Positions 1 to 9,439 are shown, counted from the first letter of the stretch. The stretch is 39,947 bases of DNA from Vicinamibacteria bacterium (GCA_035570235.1 DATMML010000038.1:1-39947), one strand, 5' to 3'. The notes: generated from the sequence alone by a model not told the origin. Numbers and translations: made by a program.

Positions 1-59
1 AGATCCACAAACTTCGCCTTGTTCTCTCTCGCCTTCTTGATGGCGTCCTTCGGTCCCAT
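1..59 (-). CDS. Start of a glutamine-synthetase-like gene (partial)
   Basis: Only the first 19 codons are inside the window; the gene runs off the left edge. They read MGPKDAIKKARENKAKFVD, which resembles the start of type I glutamine synthetases (a PKD...K..FVD pattern ahead of the beta-grasp domain). An AAGGAG ribosome site lies about seven bases before the ATG, so the start is well supported. The family call rests on 19 residues and needs the neighbouring sequence. Confidence 0.5.
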   Translation of the reverse strand, partial: MGPKDAIKKARENKAKFVD

Positions 60-280
60 ACACGCTCCTTTCGCCGCGACCCCCTTCCGGGTCCGCCGCC
101 GCCCTCACTCTATATCAACTTCCCGGCTCCGGCTGTCGGCCCTTCCCATGAGTGTCGAGGGAGTTAGGTCGGTGTGCGGCCAAGGCGGGACATGGGACTC
201 TAGCACCGTAAGGCTCGTCCCGAGAGATGTGCTGGCCCAATCGTGCCGGCGGATCTGGGCAAAGGTCCTGCCCTTGAGGC

Positions 281-856
281 TCAATCACGTAGCTTCGACT
301 CGATCCGCCGGTCTGGAACGAGCCACATGAACGCCACGAAGACGTATATCCCGTCTGCGATCCACTCGTGGACAAAGGCTGATGGGATCGCCACCGCATA
401 CAGTCCGGCGGAGAGTTTGCCCTTCAAGTCTGCGCCCACTGCTGCGGCGAGCCTGGACCCTGGCCCCTGCGCCGCGATGATTGCCCGTTGCAGGATCATG
501 TAGGCGACACCGGACAAGAGCAGCACCCCGCCGTAGATGGCGGTTGGTAGCGAAGCAAAGTTGTTCTCTCCCATCCAGCCGGTAACAAAAGGGACGAGCG
601 ACAACCAGAATAGTAAGTGCAAATTTGCCCAAAGAATCTTCCCGTTGATCCGGTCTGCAGCATGAAGCATGTGATGGTGATTGTTCCAGTAGATGCCTAG
701 AAAGACGAAGCTCAGTATGTAGGTCAGGAACACCGGTATGAGAGGACGCAGTGCATGCCAGTCTGTGCCGCGGGGAACTCTCAGCTCCAAGACCATGATG
801 GTGATCAAGATAGCGATCACGCCGTCACTGAATGCCTCGAGACGTCCTTTGCTCAT
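281..856 (-). CDS. TMEM175-family (DUF1211) potassium channel-like membrane protein
   Basis: A 191-residue membrane protein. The first helix carries the family signature R-x3-FSDGV-x-AI (residues about 4-16), which lines the pore in the TMEM175/DUF1211 family of potassium-permeable channels. Further helices follow at roughly 35-60, 75-95, 105-125 and 150-180, and bacterial members are usually close to 200 residues with six helices. The ATG at 856 is chosen over a TTG one codon upstream because a GGGAG ribosome site stands nine bases before it. The next gene on this strand, the alcohol dehydrogenase, ends 176 bases upstream. The family call is firm; ion selectivity is inferred from the family only. 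Confidence 0.85.
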   Translation of the reverse strand: MSKGRLEAFSDGVIAILITIMVLELRVPRGTDWHALRPLIPVFLTYILSFVFLGIYWNNHHHMLHAADRINGKILWANLHLLFWLSLVPFVTGWMGENNFASLPTAIYGGVLLLSGVAYMILQRAIIAAQGPGSRLAAAVGADLKGKLSAGLYAVAIPSAFVHEWIADGIYVFVAFMWLVPDRRIESKLRD

Positions 857-1032
857 CAATCTGCTCCCGCAACCCTGCCGTTAAACTCCGTGACTGTGCG
901 CAGGCTGTACAAAGGGGGCACAGGGGGTTCCCTCTCAACACTCCTGTCCGGCGCCTCCCGCGGGTTTGCCGTGGGGGAGAGCACCGAAAACGGCAAAAAC
1001 GGCCGACACTCCTTGGAAGTGCCCCGCCTCAG

Positions 1033-2070
1033 TTAGCAGCCGGTGCGGGGGGCCTTCATCTCGAGAACGGCCCGCCCGAGAACGTCCCCCTGGCGGAGAT
1101 GGTCAAAGACCTGATTGACGTCATCGAGGCGCCATCTCTCCACTTGGCAGCGCGCCGCGCCCGAAGCAACGCGCGCCAGAAGGTCCCGCATCTCCCCGCG
1201 TGTCCCCACTGCCGAGCCCAGAATCCGAAACTCACCCACCACCAAGTCGTCCGCGAAGAAAGTCAGGTCCTCCTTGGGCAATCCCACGACCATCAAGGTC
1301 CCGCGACGACGTAACGTCCTTACCGCCAGGTCGTAGGCAGCCTTGGATGGTGCCGTGACCAAGGCCAGGTGTGGGCCACCGCCCTCTTTCAGCCGGTGGA
1401 CGGTCTCCGGATCAAGAGCGTTGAGCGCCTCCTTCACACCCATGGCCCGTGCGAGCTGCAACTTCGCGACGCTGACGTCGAGCGCCACCACCTCCGCCCC
1501 GAATCCAGACGCCAGCTGTATAGCGAGGTGCCCCAGACCGCCTACACCGAAGATGGCGACACGTTGCCCTGCCGCCACACTGGCGCTTTGGAGGGCATGG
1601 TAAACGGTCAGGCCGGCGCAGAACCAGGGCGCGGCCTGGGCCGACGACAGACCTTCCGGGATGGGCACCGCCTGTGCAGCCCTTACCCGCATGAACTCGG
1701 CATAACCCCCCGGCGCGTCAACGCTGGTCACCGTTCGCTCCAGGCACACGTTTTCAGCCCCCGCTCGGCAGTGCTCGCATTTCCCGCACACCGAGTGCAG
1801 CCAGCCCACTCCAACCCGGGCACCTATGGAGACGCCATTCACGCCGGCGCCCTTCTCGGCCACCCGCCCCACGGCCTCGTGGCCGAGTATTGCGGGCAGA
1901 GTCATGCGTGCCGCAACATCGGGCCAGTCACCGGCCGCCATGTGAAGGTCCGAGTGACAAACCCCGCACGCCTCGACCTCTAGCAGGATCTCACCGGCCT
2001 CAGGTTCGGGGATTGGTGCCTGCTCTACGACGAGCGCCTGACGGAAACCCCTAAGTTGCGCCGCCTTCAT
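1033..2070 (-). CDS. Zinc-dependent alcohol dehydrogenase (AdhP-like, MDR family)
   Basis: A 345-residue cytosolic medium-chain dehydrogenase that should oxidise primary alcohols, or reduce aldehydes, with NAD(H). Catalytic zinc ligands are visible as C38, H64-E65 (GHE) and C151. The structural zinc loop has four cysteines at 95, 98, 101 and 109. The Rossmann motif GVGGLG is at 175-180. The frame extends 30 codons further upstream, but homology-type sequence starts at MKAAQLRGF, so the ATG at 2070 is used; its ribosome site is weak. It appears to be a single gene. The length matches AdhP enzymes (about 340 residues); the substrate is unknown. Confidence 0.9.
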   Translation of the reverse strand: MKAAQLRGFRQALVVEQAPIPEPEAGEILLEVEACGVCHSDLHMAAGDWPDVAARMTLPAILGHEAVGRVAEKGAGVNGVSIGARVGVGWLHSVCGKCEHCRAGAENVCLERTVTSVDAPGGYAEFMRVRAAQAVPIPEGLSSAQAAPWFCAGLTVYHALQSASVAAGQRVAIFGVGGLGHLAIQLASGFGAEVVALDVSVAKLQLARAMGVKEALNALDPETVHRLKEGGGPHLALVTAPSKAAYDLAVRTLRRRGTLMVVGLPKEDLTFFADDLVVGEFRILGSAVGTRGEMRDLLARVASGAARCQVERWRLDDVNQVFDHLRQGDVLGRAVLEMKAPRTGC

Positions 2071-2646
2071 CAGTTCGCCGATTATCTGAGTGCCATTCGC
2101 ATGGACCCTTTGACGAGTGCCCCTTCGACAAGTCCCCCCAGACCGGCAGAAGGGCAGCAATCCTACTGATACTTCTTAACCAGGGCCGCTAGAGCGCGAA
2201 TTTTCCCTATTTCCGCAGCTGCGGAAGTACCGCTTCCGGAATGGCACGACAGGCGCACGATGCTGCTTGGGCGAGGTGCCACGTCACTCTCGGTCGGAGT
2301 CGGCGTCCTCGAGGTGCCGTTCACGCTTCCCGCGGCGTCCGCCAAACGTCGGCGGGGATCTCGACGCTCCACGTGCTTAACCTCCGGCCCTCCTGGCCGT
2401 AGCGCCCGTCATGTGGGCGAGTCAGGTTGCCACGGTACCACGAACCGACGCCGAGTTTTGTCCAATCGCCTTGGGCAGCCTCTGCGGGTTCGCAACCCGC
2501 TGCCGGGGGTCGCGTTGGGTCAAGCGCTCCGATGTGAACGACGGCAAAGTCGTTCAGGGCGCAAATCACTGGGGACCAGCGGGTCCCGATAGTCTTGCCA
2601 CCCGAACGGTCCAGAGTAGCCTGGAATCCCTCTCGCGCTGGCCAGG
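2071..2646. other. Gene-free stretch between alcohol dehydrogenase and cupredoxin genes
   Basis: No convincing gene was seen on either strand: the short open frames here are rich in Arg, Pro and Gly and lack ribosome sites. One perfect hairpin occurs at 2484-2500 (seven-base arms GCGGGTT and AACCCGC around CGC), without a T tract. It imitates a tRNA T-arm but no tRNA body surrounds it. Confidence 0.6.
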
Positions 2647-3051
2647 CTACTGAGTGACCGCCACCGTCCCCACCATGCTGGGGTGGATCTTACAGTGATA
2701 GTCCCAATTTCCCGCCGTCGTCAGACTGATTGCTGCGCTTGTCGTCCCTGGCCCGATGGTGCCTGTATCGAAGGCGCCCGAGGTGGCAGACGCGGTGTGA
2801 GTGATGCTGTCGCCGTTGTGCCAGGCCACCTTCTGGCCCACCTTCAAACTGGCCGGATTCGGGGAGAAGGACATGCTGCCGTTCTCGCCAGCGATCGTAA
2901 TCGTTATGTCCGCCGCTCCCGCGGAGGGCTGGGTTGTTGTTGGCGTCGTCGTCGGCGTTGACCCGTACCCGCCACCTCCGCAGCCCGCCGCCAAAGCTAG
3001 GGCGAGGAGAGCCAGGCTGCCAATCGTGAGCCTCAAGGATTGCGAGTACAC
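2647..3051 (-). CDS. Cupredoxin (plastocyanin-like) lipoprotein
   Basis: A 134-residue exported copper protein. A short signal sequence ends in the lipobox LAAGC (lipidated Cys24), followed by a Gly/Thr/Pro-rich linker (25-45) and a cupredoxin fold (about 48-134). The type 1 copper ligands are visible as H85, C120, H123 and M126, in the order typical of plastocyanin and pseudoazurin. The GTG at 3051 is preferred over ATG codons further upstream because a GGAGG site lies about nine bases before it and the lipoprotein signal starts exactly there. It probably carries single electrons at the outer face of a membrane. The partner is unknown and no oxidase or denitrification gene is adjacent. Confidence 0.85.
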   Translation of the reverse strand: MYSQSLRLTIGSLALLALALAAGCGGGGYGSTPTTTPTTTQPSAGAADITITIAGENGSMSFSPNPASLKVGQKVAWHNGDSITHTASATSGAFDTGTIGPGTTSAAISLTTAGNWDYHCKIHPSMVGTVAVTQ

Positions 3052-3366
3052 GATACCTACCTCCAGGGCCCGAGACGGGCCCGGTCTTGCCACGGATGCC
3101 ATCTGAGCAAGGCGCATGCCTGGCTTGAGCATGAGAAGGGCCGGATCTTGAGTGGGAACGCCCAAGGACCGGCGACGAAGGCCGTAAGAGGCCTTACGGC
3201 ATTCGTAAACAGGCTGATCAGCGATTGATCCCACTATGCCCGCATTGCTCCAAGAGCTCAACAGTCGAGTACGAACAACGGACCGCAAACCGTCAGAACG
3301 GCAGGCTGATCGTGGAGTGGGTACTCGGCGTCACAAGCGCTGCTGGGAGGTGGACGGCGTGTTACC
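3052..3366. other. Intergenic stretch with an eight-base inverted repeat
   Basis: About 315 bases lie between the MFS stop and the cupredoxin start, both on the minus strand. The only structure is a perfect palindrome at 3181-3200 (GCCGTAAG, AGGC, CTTACGGC), about 130 bases upstream of the cupredoxin start. There is no clear T tract, so it could be a Rho-independent-like terminator of the MFS transcript or an operator for the cupredoxin gene. Confidence 0.5.
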
Positions 3367-4635
3367 TCAGCTCGTTCGCGCTTCGGCCACGTCAGCTCCC
3401 CCCTTCACGACGTGCGCGCTCTTAGGAGCAACTGCCAAAGCTACTGCGGTCGCCACAAGGAGCAGTAGCGCCGCGACATACCACGGAGCGCCGGGAATCT
3501 GAACCGACCGTTCGGGTGCGATGGAGGCAGCGAAGGTCAGCGAGAAGATCCCGGGCCCTACGATCATGGCGATGCTGCGGACGGAACCTAGGGCACCTTG
3601 GAGCGCCCCCTGCTCCGAAGGCGAAACACGCTGGGTCATCATTGACTGAGTAGGCGGCCCAGCGAGCGCCCAGAGACAGTTGATTGGGATCGCGACCAGG
3701 AAGAGCCATCCCACGGCTGCCCAGCCGAAGAGCGCAAATCCAACCGCCCCCAAGAGAAGCCCCGCAAACAGTGAGCGCCGCTCACCGAAGCGCGCCACCA
3801 CGGGGCCAACCACCCCTGCTGAGATCACCATTGTGGCGACGCCCACGAGGGCGAGCACAATGCCGATCGTCCGTTCATTCCAGTGGTATCGGTAGTCTCC
3901 GTAGAGCACGAAGACCGTTGGATACACCTCGTGCGCGAGGTAGCCGAGAAAGTTCACGGTGGCGAGCCCCAAGAGCTCCGGATGTGACTTTAGAAGGACG
4001 AGGGCTCCAACGGGATTGGCCAGTCTCCATCTGAGTCGGGTCTGTCGCCGCTCGGTAGGAAGCGATTCCGGCAGTACGAGCAGGCCGTAGAGGGCGTTGA
4101 CCAGGCTGAAGGCGGCCGCGAACCAAAAGGGAAGGCGCGGATTCCTGGCGCCCAGCCAGCCTCCGAGGGCAGGCCCCAGGATGAAACCCACGCCGAAGGC
4201 AGCGCCGAGGAGCCCGAACGAGCGAGCTCGCTTCTCGACCGGCGTGACGTCGCTGATGTACGCGTTAGCGGTCGCGATGCTCGCGGAAGTGATGCCGGAA
4301 AGAATGCGGCCCACGAACAACCAACCAATCGTCGGTGCCAGGGCCATGACGATGTAATCCAGGCCGAGACCGACGTTCGAGAGCAAGATCACAGGCCTTC
4401 GCCCGTAGCGATCGGAAAGCAAGCCGAGCAGAGGAGAGAAGATGAACTGCATTAGCGCCCAAATGGTGGTGAATAACCCTATGAACGCTGCCGCGCGCGC
4501 GGTATCGCCGAGTAGAAAGTCGACGACAAGCTTGGGCAGGACGGGGACGATGATCCCGAGTGCGAGCATGTCGAGAAGGACGGTGATAAAGATGAAGTTC
4601 AGAGCAGCGCGACGACCGCCGGACTCACCGGGCAT
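3367..4635 (-). CDS. TetA/TCR-type MFS multidrug exporter
   Basis: A 422-residue inner-membrane protein of the major facilitator superfamily with twelve predicted helices. The N-terminus (FITVLLDMLALGIIVPVLP) and the loop 2-3 motif LLSDRYGRRPV are characteristic of the tetracycline/H+ antiporter (TCR) branch. In that branch GxLaDrxGrkxxl couples proton entry to drug export. A second signature region, GAAFGVGFILGPALGG, corresponds to motif C of antiporters. It probably exports small hydrophobic compounds in exchange for protons. No TetR regulator is next to it, so clinical-type tetracycline resistance should not be assumed. The ribosome site is weak. Confidence 0.85.
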   Translation of the reverse strand: MPGESGGRRAALNFIFITVLLDMLALGIIVPVLPKLVVDFLLGDTARAAAFIGLFTTIWALMQFIFSPLLGLLSDRYGRRPVILLSNVGLGLDYIVMALAPTIGWLFVGRILSGITSASIATANAYISDVTPVEKRARSFGLLGAAFGVGFILGPALGGWLGARNPRLPFWFAAAFSLVNALYGLLVLPESLPTERRQTRLRWRLANPVGALVLLKSHPELLGLATVNFLGYLAHEVYPTVFVLYGDYRYHWNERTIGIVLALVGVATMVISAGVVGPVVARFGERRSLFAGLLLGAVGFALFGWAAVGWLFLVAIPINCLWALAGPPTQSMMTQRVSPSEQGALQGALGSVRSIAMIVGPGIFSLTFAASIAPERSVQIPGAPWYVAALLLLVATAVALAVAPKSAHVVKGGADVAEARTS

Positions 4636-5202
4636 AGGCGTGTTCCCGACGCGGCAGAGACCTCTGGTTCATGCCCTTGCAGCCATGCCTTGCGTCTATC
4701 GTTGACGTCATGGGTGATCAGAAGGGCGAGGATCTCGCGAACGACGTGGCGGGACCGCAGCTCGTTCACGGCCGGGACCATGCAGGCCTGGTAGCATAGC
4801 TAAAAGGGCGGTCCCCGACTATACCAGGTCCTCCCCAAAGCTCCCAGGGGAGACTCGGCTCAGTTCGAAGACCCGCGCACCCTGCAGCCCTTTGCAACCT
4901 CGAACTGATCGCGCGAAGAGTCGCGCGTTCCCTCATCCCGCCGCGGGGGGTCTCGTACAGAGTGGAGCCCGTCCCCTTGAAGATGGGGAACACGCCTCGG
5001 GGTCTGTCGTGTGGCGTCGGATTCCCGCCGCCTGGGAGTGATCGCCTCAAAGGACGAGAGCCTCCGGAGAGATCGCGAGGAGCAGATCAACACAGCCCGT
5101 TTCTGCCGCGTCGTCGTCTCCGACTGTGCCCGATGAGCCGGCGAGTCGTGCCCGGGGATTCGCCTCGGGCGCCTGAAGACGATTGACTCAGGAGCTGGTT
5201 TG
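4636..5202. other. Gene-free stretch upstream of the beta-lactamase-fold gene
   Basis: About 570 bases lie between divergently oriented genes. No open frame has a ribosome site or recognisable protein sequence. The promoters of the MFS exporter (leftward) and of the serine hydrolase (rightward) must lie here, but no clear -35/-10 pair could be assigned. Confidence 0.5.
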
Positions 5203-5249
5203 CAAGCTATCGGAGCGAGTTGCGGGTGTGCCCCGCATGACATAGCTTG
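5203..5249 (+). promoter_or_regulatory. Nested inverted repeat in the leader of the beta-lactamase-fold gene
   Basis: Outer eight-base arms CAAGCTAT (5203-5210) and ATAGCTTG (5242-5249) enclose inner arms GCGGG (5222-5226) and CCCGC (5232-5236). The structure ends 13 bases before the chosen ATG at 5263. It could fold in the mRNA leader or serve as an operator; the sequence does not decide between them. Confidence 0.4.
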
Positions 5250-5262
5250 TAATCTCTCGGTC

Positions 5263-6447
5263 ATGCAGCCTCAGGACAGAGCGCGGGGGACAAACACGTT
5301 CGAGAACACCCGGAGGGCGTTCCTCAAACAAGCTGTCGGAGCAGCGGGGGCACTCTTCGCGCTGCGCAGCAGCCCCGCCTGGCCCTCCGCGGTCGCTGAG
5401 CCCGAAGCTACTCCGGACCAGCTTCGGCAGATGCGTCTGGTGGCCGAGGCCTATATGAGGAAATATGACGTGCCCGGGATGGCGGTGAGCGTGGCCCGCC
5501 ACGGGCAGCTTGTTTACGAGCAAGCCTTCGGCTTCGCCGACAGGGCTCGCGGAGAGCGGTTGACAACGAGCCACCTTTTCCGCATTGCCAGTGTGAGCAA
5601 GCCGATAACCTCCGTGGCGGTCTTCACGCTGGTCGAGCAAGGACGTTTGGCCCTTTCCGAAACGGTGTTTGGGCCGCGGGGCGTGCTCCAGAACGACTTT
5701 GGCCACCCCCCCTTCCTCCCTCACGTCGAGAGCCTGCGCATCGAACACCTCCTCACTCACACCGGGGGCGGATGGCAGAACGACGGCACCGATCCCATGT
5801 TCCGCAACTCAAGGATGAACCACCACGATCTCATCGCCTGGGCGGTTTCCCGGCTTCCCCTTCGCTACCCGCCCGGGGAACACTATGCCTACTCGAACTT
5901 TGGCTACTGCGTGTTGGGACGGGCGATCGAGAAAGTGACCCGGCGTCCCTATGCGGACTATGTGCGCGACGACGTGCTGGCGGACTGTGGCGTTCGGGCC
6001 ATGAGAATAGGCGGGAACACACTGGCGGAACGGTCGTCGGAGGAAGTCACATATCACGGCCAGGGTGAGAATCCCTATGACATGAATATACGCCGCATGG
6101 ACTCCCATGGCGGTTGGCTCGCCAGCGCCAGCGATCTTGTGCGTTTTGCCGTCCGCGTCGATGGGTTCTCTCCCGAACGAGACATCCTCCGGCCGGAGAC
6201 GATCCAGGCAATGATTACGCCCACGAACGCGAATCCGAGCTATGCAAAGGGGTGGGAGGTCAACTCCCTGCGGAACTGGTGGCATAGCGGTAGCCTCCCC
6301 GGCACCGCCACCATCATGGTGCGGACGAGGAGTGATCTGTGCTGGGCCGCCCTCACCAACACGCGCCGTCAGAAATCCCCTATGGAAGGGGATCTGGATG
6401 CCCTCATTTGGCAGATGGTTGGCAAGGTTCCGCAGTGGCAGGCATAG
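5263..6447 (+). CDS. Tat-exported serine hydrolase, beta-lactamase/class C fold
   Basis: A 394-residue protein of the beta-lactamase family (PF00144: esterases, DD-peptidases and class C-like enzymes). The N-terminus carries a twin-arginine signal, RRAFLK followed by an Ala/Gly-rich helix, so it is folded before export. All three active-site motifs are present: SVSK near residue 110 (nucleophile Ser and general base Lys), YSN near 209, and HSG near 340 in place of KTG. The HSG variant is usual in esterase and peptidase members rather than true beta-lactamases. The ATG at 5263 puts the Tat motif at the usual distance; no strong ribosome site is seen there. The substrate is unknown. Confidence 0.85.
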   Translation: MQPQDRARGTNTFENTRRAFLKQAVGAAGALFALRSSPAWPSAVAEPEATPDQLRQMRLVAEAYMRKYDVPGMAVSVARHGQLVYEQAFGFADRARGERLTTSHLFRIASVSKPITSVAVFTLVEQGRLALSETVFGPRGVLQNDFGHPPFLPHVESLRIEHLLTHTGGGWQNDGTDPMFRNSRMNHHDLIAWAVSRLPLRYPPGEHYAYSNFGYCVLGRAIEKVTRRPYADYVRDDVLADCGVRAMRIGGNTLAERSSEEVTYHGQGENPYDMNIRRMDSHGGWLASASDLVRFAVRVDGFSPERDILRPETIQAMITPTNANPSYAKGWEVNSLRNWWHSGSLPGTATIMVRTRSDLCWAALTNTRRQKSPMEGDLDALIWQMVGKVPQWQA

Positions 6448-7100
6448 CGCCCTCAACCTGTCGGCCCTCAGCTTGCGTTAGGAGGAGGGGATCTCGACCC
6501 TGCCGATTGGGATGATGGGCAGGGTGCTTGAGAGCCAGCTTCGGTGGCATCCTTGCCGTTGAGCCGCGTCTACCGGAACAGGTTGAGCAAGCAAGCCGTT
6601 GGTCAGTCTCTTCCAAACGGCACAGGACATGCCGATCGAGGCGCCAGCAGAGGGAGTCGCCGGACGGACATGAGGAGGGGTCTCCTGCTGACTTCGCGTA
6701 GAACGTGGCTGATCGCGCTGCTCCTCATTGGCTAGCAGGAGCGCTGTTCGGTCGCCCGGGCATCCACCTCTTATGGACGCTGGCCCGCGACCACCGAAAT
6801 CGCCCCGCACCTCCCGTCGGATTTGTAGACGATGCGAGCGGGCTCGATCAGGCACATGTCGCCGAGATCTGGGACATGCCCCAGGATGTCGCCTTGGCCG
6901 TAACTCAACTAAAACAGCTTCTCAATCGGGCACGCACTTTGAGCTCCGCCCCCGTTGGCGCCAGCTAGTAGGAGTGGTGGTGGCAAGCCCGGCTCAAATC
7001 TGACTAGGCATGCCCGGCTGCCCCGCGGAGGGGGAAGTTTGCGCGCGTCCAGCCTGGTCGGTTCCGGTATGTCGCCTTGGGGGCTTCTCGAGGAAAAGAG
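6448..7100. other. Gene-free stretch
   Basis: About 650 bases between the serine hydrolase stop and the terminator of the phosphoesterase gene. Open frames on both strands look like random high-GC translation and have no ribosome sites. No repeat or RNA gene was recognised. Confidence 0.5.
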
Positions 7101-7137
7101 ATAGCCCAGGCGCAAGCCGTGAGAGCGCCTGGGCTAT
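7101..7137 (-). terminator. Terminator hairpin after the phosphoesterase gene
   Basis: Perfect 13-base arms (7101-7113 and 7125-7137, core AGCCCAGGCGC) around an 11-base loop. The hairpin is followed on the minus strand by CTCTTTTCC. It starts 24 bases after the stop of the minus-strand phosphoesterase gene and is the likely transcription end. Confidence 0.8.
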
Positions 7138-7161
7138 TTGTGGACCAACGGGTGACGACGC

Positions 7162-8727
7162 CTACTCGTCCTCGCCTTCCTCCACTACTTGGCCGGTGCT
7201 GGGGTCGAGGATGAGACGTGATGCGTGATGCTTGAAGTCGAACATGGGGTGCAGGCTGCCCGCCTTGGCGTCGAACGACTGGTTACCGAGGCGACCGAGG
7301 GTCCAGTTGTCCTCGATGAACCGCAAGATAGATGACTGGTCGGTCACCGAGCTGTCGACAAAGTTCGACTTGGCAAAGGGCGAAATCACCAACAGAGGCA
7401 ACCGGGGACCGTAACCGCAGCGGCCCTGGATTACGCCGCTCTTGGCGACACCGCAGGTGCCGGTGCCGGTCAGGAAATCCTCCGAAGTGGCAGACTGGTT
7501 GACAATCGGTCCCATGACGTGATCGTACCAGCCGTCTGAGTCGTCGTACGCGATGAAGATCGCTATCTCTTTCCACTCCGGGGAGAGCATCAGCTGGTTG
7601 ATCGTAGAGACGAGAAAGCCCTGCTCTGCCAGGGGATCCGAGTATCCGGCATGGCCGTCCAGGTAACCAGGAGCCTTCAGGTAGCTCACCGCGGGCAAGT
7701 GATTGGCGTGGAATGCGTCCCAAAAGTCCGCCAGATCGTACTGGTGGTTCGCCTGGTCCGTCTTGCCAATCATGTTGACGGAGGTTGGAGGCAGGTGATG
7801 CGGATTTGCTGTCTGCGAAAAGTACTGGAAGGGCTCGTGATGCGGGATGTAGTCCCCCTTTGGGAAGCCGTCGCTCCCGATGTGCGTCGCGCCGCAGGTT
7901 GCCTTTCCGCTGGTCACCTTGGTGGGCCGGAATCCACCTTGGAACCATCCCCACGTGATGTTCTGGGCGTTCAAGAGGTCGCCCACGTTCGTTCCGGTTA
8001 AGCTGATCTGGCCGGGCTGGCCTCCACCGCCAGGAGAGCAGTCGTCCAGGATTGGTCTCGGGTCGCCGACGACGGAACCGTCAACGACGTTACCGGGGCT
8101 GTCTGGTTGATCGACGCCATGAGTCTGACCTGCCACTAGGTTGAGGGCGCCCGGGGACGACGGACCAAACGTAGTCCCGAAGGAGTTGTCGCTCATGGCG
8201 AAATGCTGAGCATAGTTCCAAAGGGCGGTTACCGTGTTGCCGTCGAAATAGCCCATGACGTCTTTAGCGGCGCAAGTAAGGGTGCCGTCCTTGCCGGGTC
8301 CGTTGCCCAACACCTCAACGAACTTGTCCATAAGGCCAGAGTGGAAGGCTTTCTGCTCATCTCCGTAGTTGTGGTCCTGGTCGCAAGTAGCCGCGTGTGT
8401 GCGGTCGAAGCGGAAGGGGTTGGCGGAGTTGGGGTTGGTTTGCAGTAAAGGCCGGTTCAGACCGTTGACCGTCGGCGTACCCGGTCCCGCGTGAAACTCA
8501 GGCTCGTCTGGCGAATTGTTTGCCGCCTGCGGGTAGGTTGCGAAGTAGTGGTCGAAGGAGACGTTTTCCTGGAAGATCACGACCACATGCTTGATTGGAG
8601 TCTTGGTCGGCGAGTCGTGCTCGTCAGCGAACGCACGGGTTGAGCTCGGTCCGGGCAGGATCGCCCACGAGGCAACAAGCGCAATGAGGTTGCGGGATCG
8701 GGAGCGGACGGTCAGTCTTAAGGACAT
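7162..8727 (-). CDS. Secreted phosphoesterase (phospholipase C / acid phosphatase AcpA family)
   Basis: A 521-residue exported enzyme of the PF04185 phosphoesterase family, which has an alkaline-phosphatase-like fold. A signal peptide covers about residues 1-35. The family start motif HVVVIFQENVSFDHYF follows, with the metal-binding Glu-Asn. The second metal site appears later as AYDDSDGWYDHV. Family members hydrolyse phosphatidylcholine or phosphomonoesters in the periplasm or outside the cell. The ATG at 8727 is used because GGAGG stands four bases before it; the frame extends five codons upstream. It is a single gene with its own terminator. Phospholipase and phosphatase activity cannot be separated from sequence. 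Confidence 0.85.
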   Translation of the reverse strand: MSLRLTVRSRSRNLIALVASWAILPGPSSTRAFADEHDSPTKTPIKHVVVIFQENVSFDHYFATYPQAANNSPDEPEFHAGPGTPTVNGLNRPLLQTNPNSANPFRFDRTHAATCDQDHNYGDEQKAFHSGLMDKFVEVLGNGPGKDGTLTCAAKDVMGYFDGNTVTALWNYAQHFAMSDNSFGTTFGPSSPGALNLVAGQTHGVDQPDSPGNVVDGSVVGDPRPILDDCSPGGGGQPGQISLTGTNVGDLLNAQNITWGWFQGGFRPTKVTSGKATCGATHIGSDGFPKGDYIPHHEPFQYFSQTANPHHLPPTSVNMIGKTDQANHQYDLADFWDAFHANHLPAVSYLKAPGYLDGHAGYSDPLAEQGFLVSTINQLMLSPEWKEIAIFIAYDDSDGWYDHVMGPIVNQSATSEDFLTGTGTCGVAKSGVIQGRCGYGPRLPLLVISPFAKSNFVDSSVTDQSSILRFIEDNWTLGRLGNQSFDAKAGSLHPMFDFKHHASRLILDPSTGQVVEEGEDE

Positions 8728-8914
8728 GGTTCCTCCATTCAACAGCTATATCGGCAGGGCCAAGGTAGGAGAATGCCGTTCGCGCAGTGTTGTGTACGTG
8801 TGAAAACTCAGCGACAGACGGCGAGCACGGGGGAACGTATTCAGTCGAGCGGACGGACGCCCGTTCTAAACAAACAGCTTCGGAGGTTGGGGGGGGGCGC
8901 GGTAGGGGGAATCC

Positions 8915-9310
8915 CTACTCGGCCTTGGACGGGAAGTCCCAGAGAACCGTCACTGGGCTCGTGATACTGGTCTCCTTCGCCACCGCTTCGCCGCGATAGA
9001 TGAAGCGGGGATGCCCGGCGAGTCTCCAGAAGACGTGCACCTTGAAGCGACCACTCAAGAGCTGTTGGATCGGGCGCTGCTGGGGAGTGGAACCCGCCTT
9101 CGCGCTCCAGCGAAGCCGATTCCCCTCCCAGTGATCTCGACGATTGGCGTTCGGCCGGCCTGGTTCCCGGATCGTCGCGAACACGTAGTATTCCGCCCCG
9201 TATCGGTGGTAGCCCTGAAACCAGCCGCCACCACCCGCTTCGTCAGGAAGCCCGAGCACGGTGTGCAGATCACGGGAGGAGTACTCGCTGCCCACGTCGA
9301 GTGTTGGCAT
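8915..9310 (-). CDS. Standalone DUF3427-like module
   Basis: A 131-residue protein, start ATG 9310, without signal peptide or membrane helix. The layout (YSSRDLHTVLGLP, GGGWFQGYHRYG, YVFATI, a central W-E-G-N-RL-W patch, HVFWR, then VTVLWDF at the end) resembles the DUF3427-type domain. That domain is usually attached to helicases or restriction-type nucleases and is also found alone. The function of the lone form is not known; a role in nucleic-acid recognition is inference. No nuclease or helicase is adjacent. The frame continues 20 codons upstream, but the domain begins at this methionine. The ribosome site is weak. Confidence 0.6.
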   Translation of the reverse strand: MPTLDVGSEYSSRDLHTVLGLPDEAGGGGWFQGYHRYGAEYYVFATIREPGRPNANRRDHWEGNRLRWSAKAGSTPQQRPIQQLLSGRFKVHVFWRLAGHPRFIYRGEAVAKETSITSPVTVLWDFPSKAE

Positions 9311-9439
9311 CGCATGGCCCCCGAATAAGGAAGGGCGCAAGGATAACCCATCTCGACCCGGCCGCGTCAATGGGCGAAATCACTCCAGGGGAGCGAGGGT
9401 CAGCTTTGCCCTCGCATATCTCTAGGCAACTGTTTACTT

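Noticed and set aside
2484-2500. Five-base stem and seven-base TTCGCAA loop resembling a tRNA T-arm
   Set aside because: Position 58 would be C instead of the invariant A, and no matching acceptor stem or anticodon arm lies upstream.
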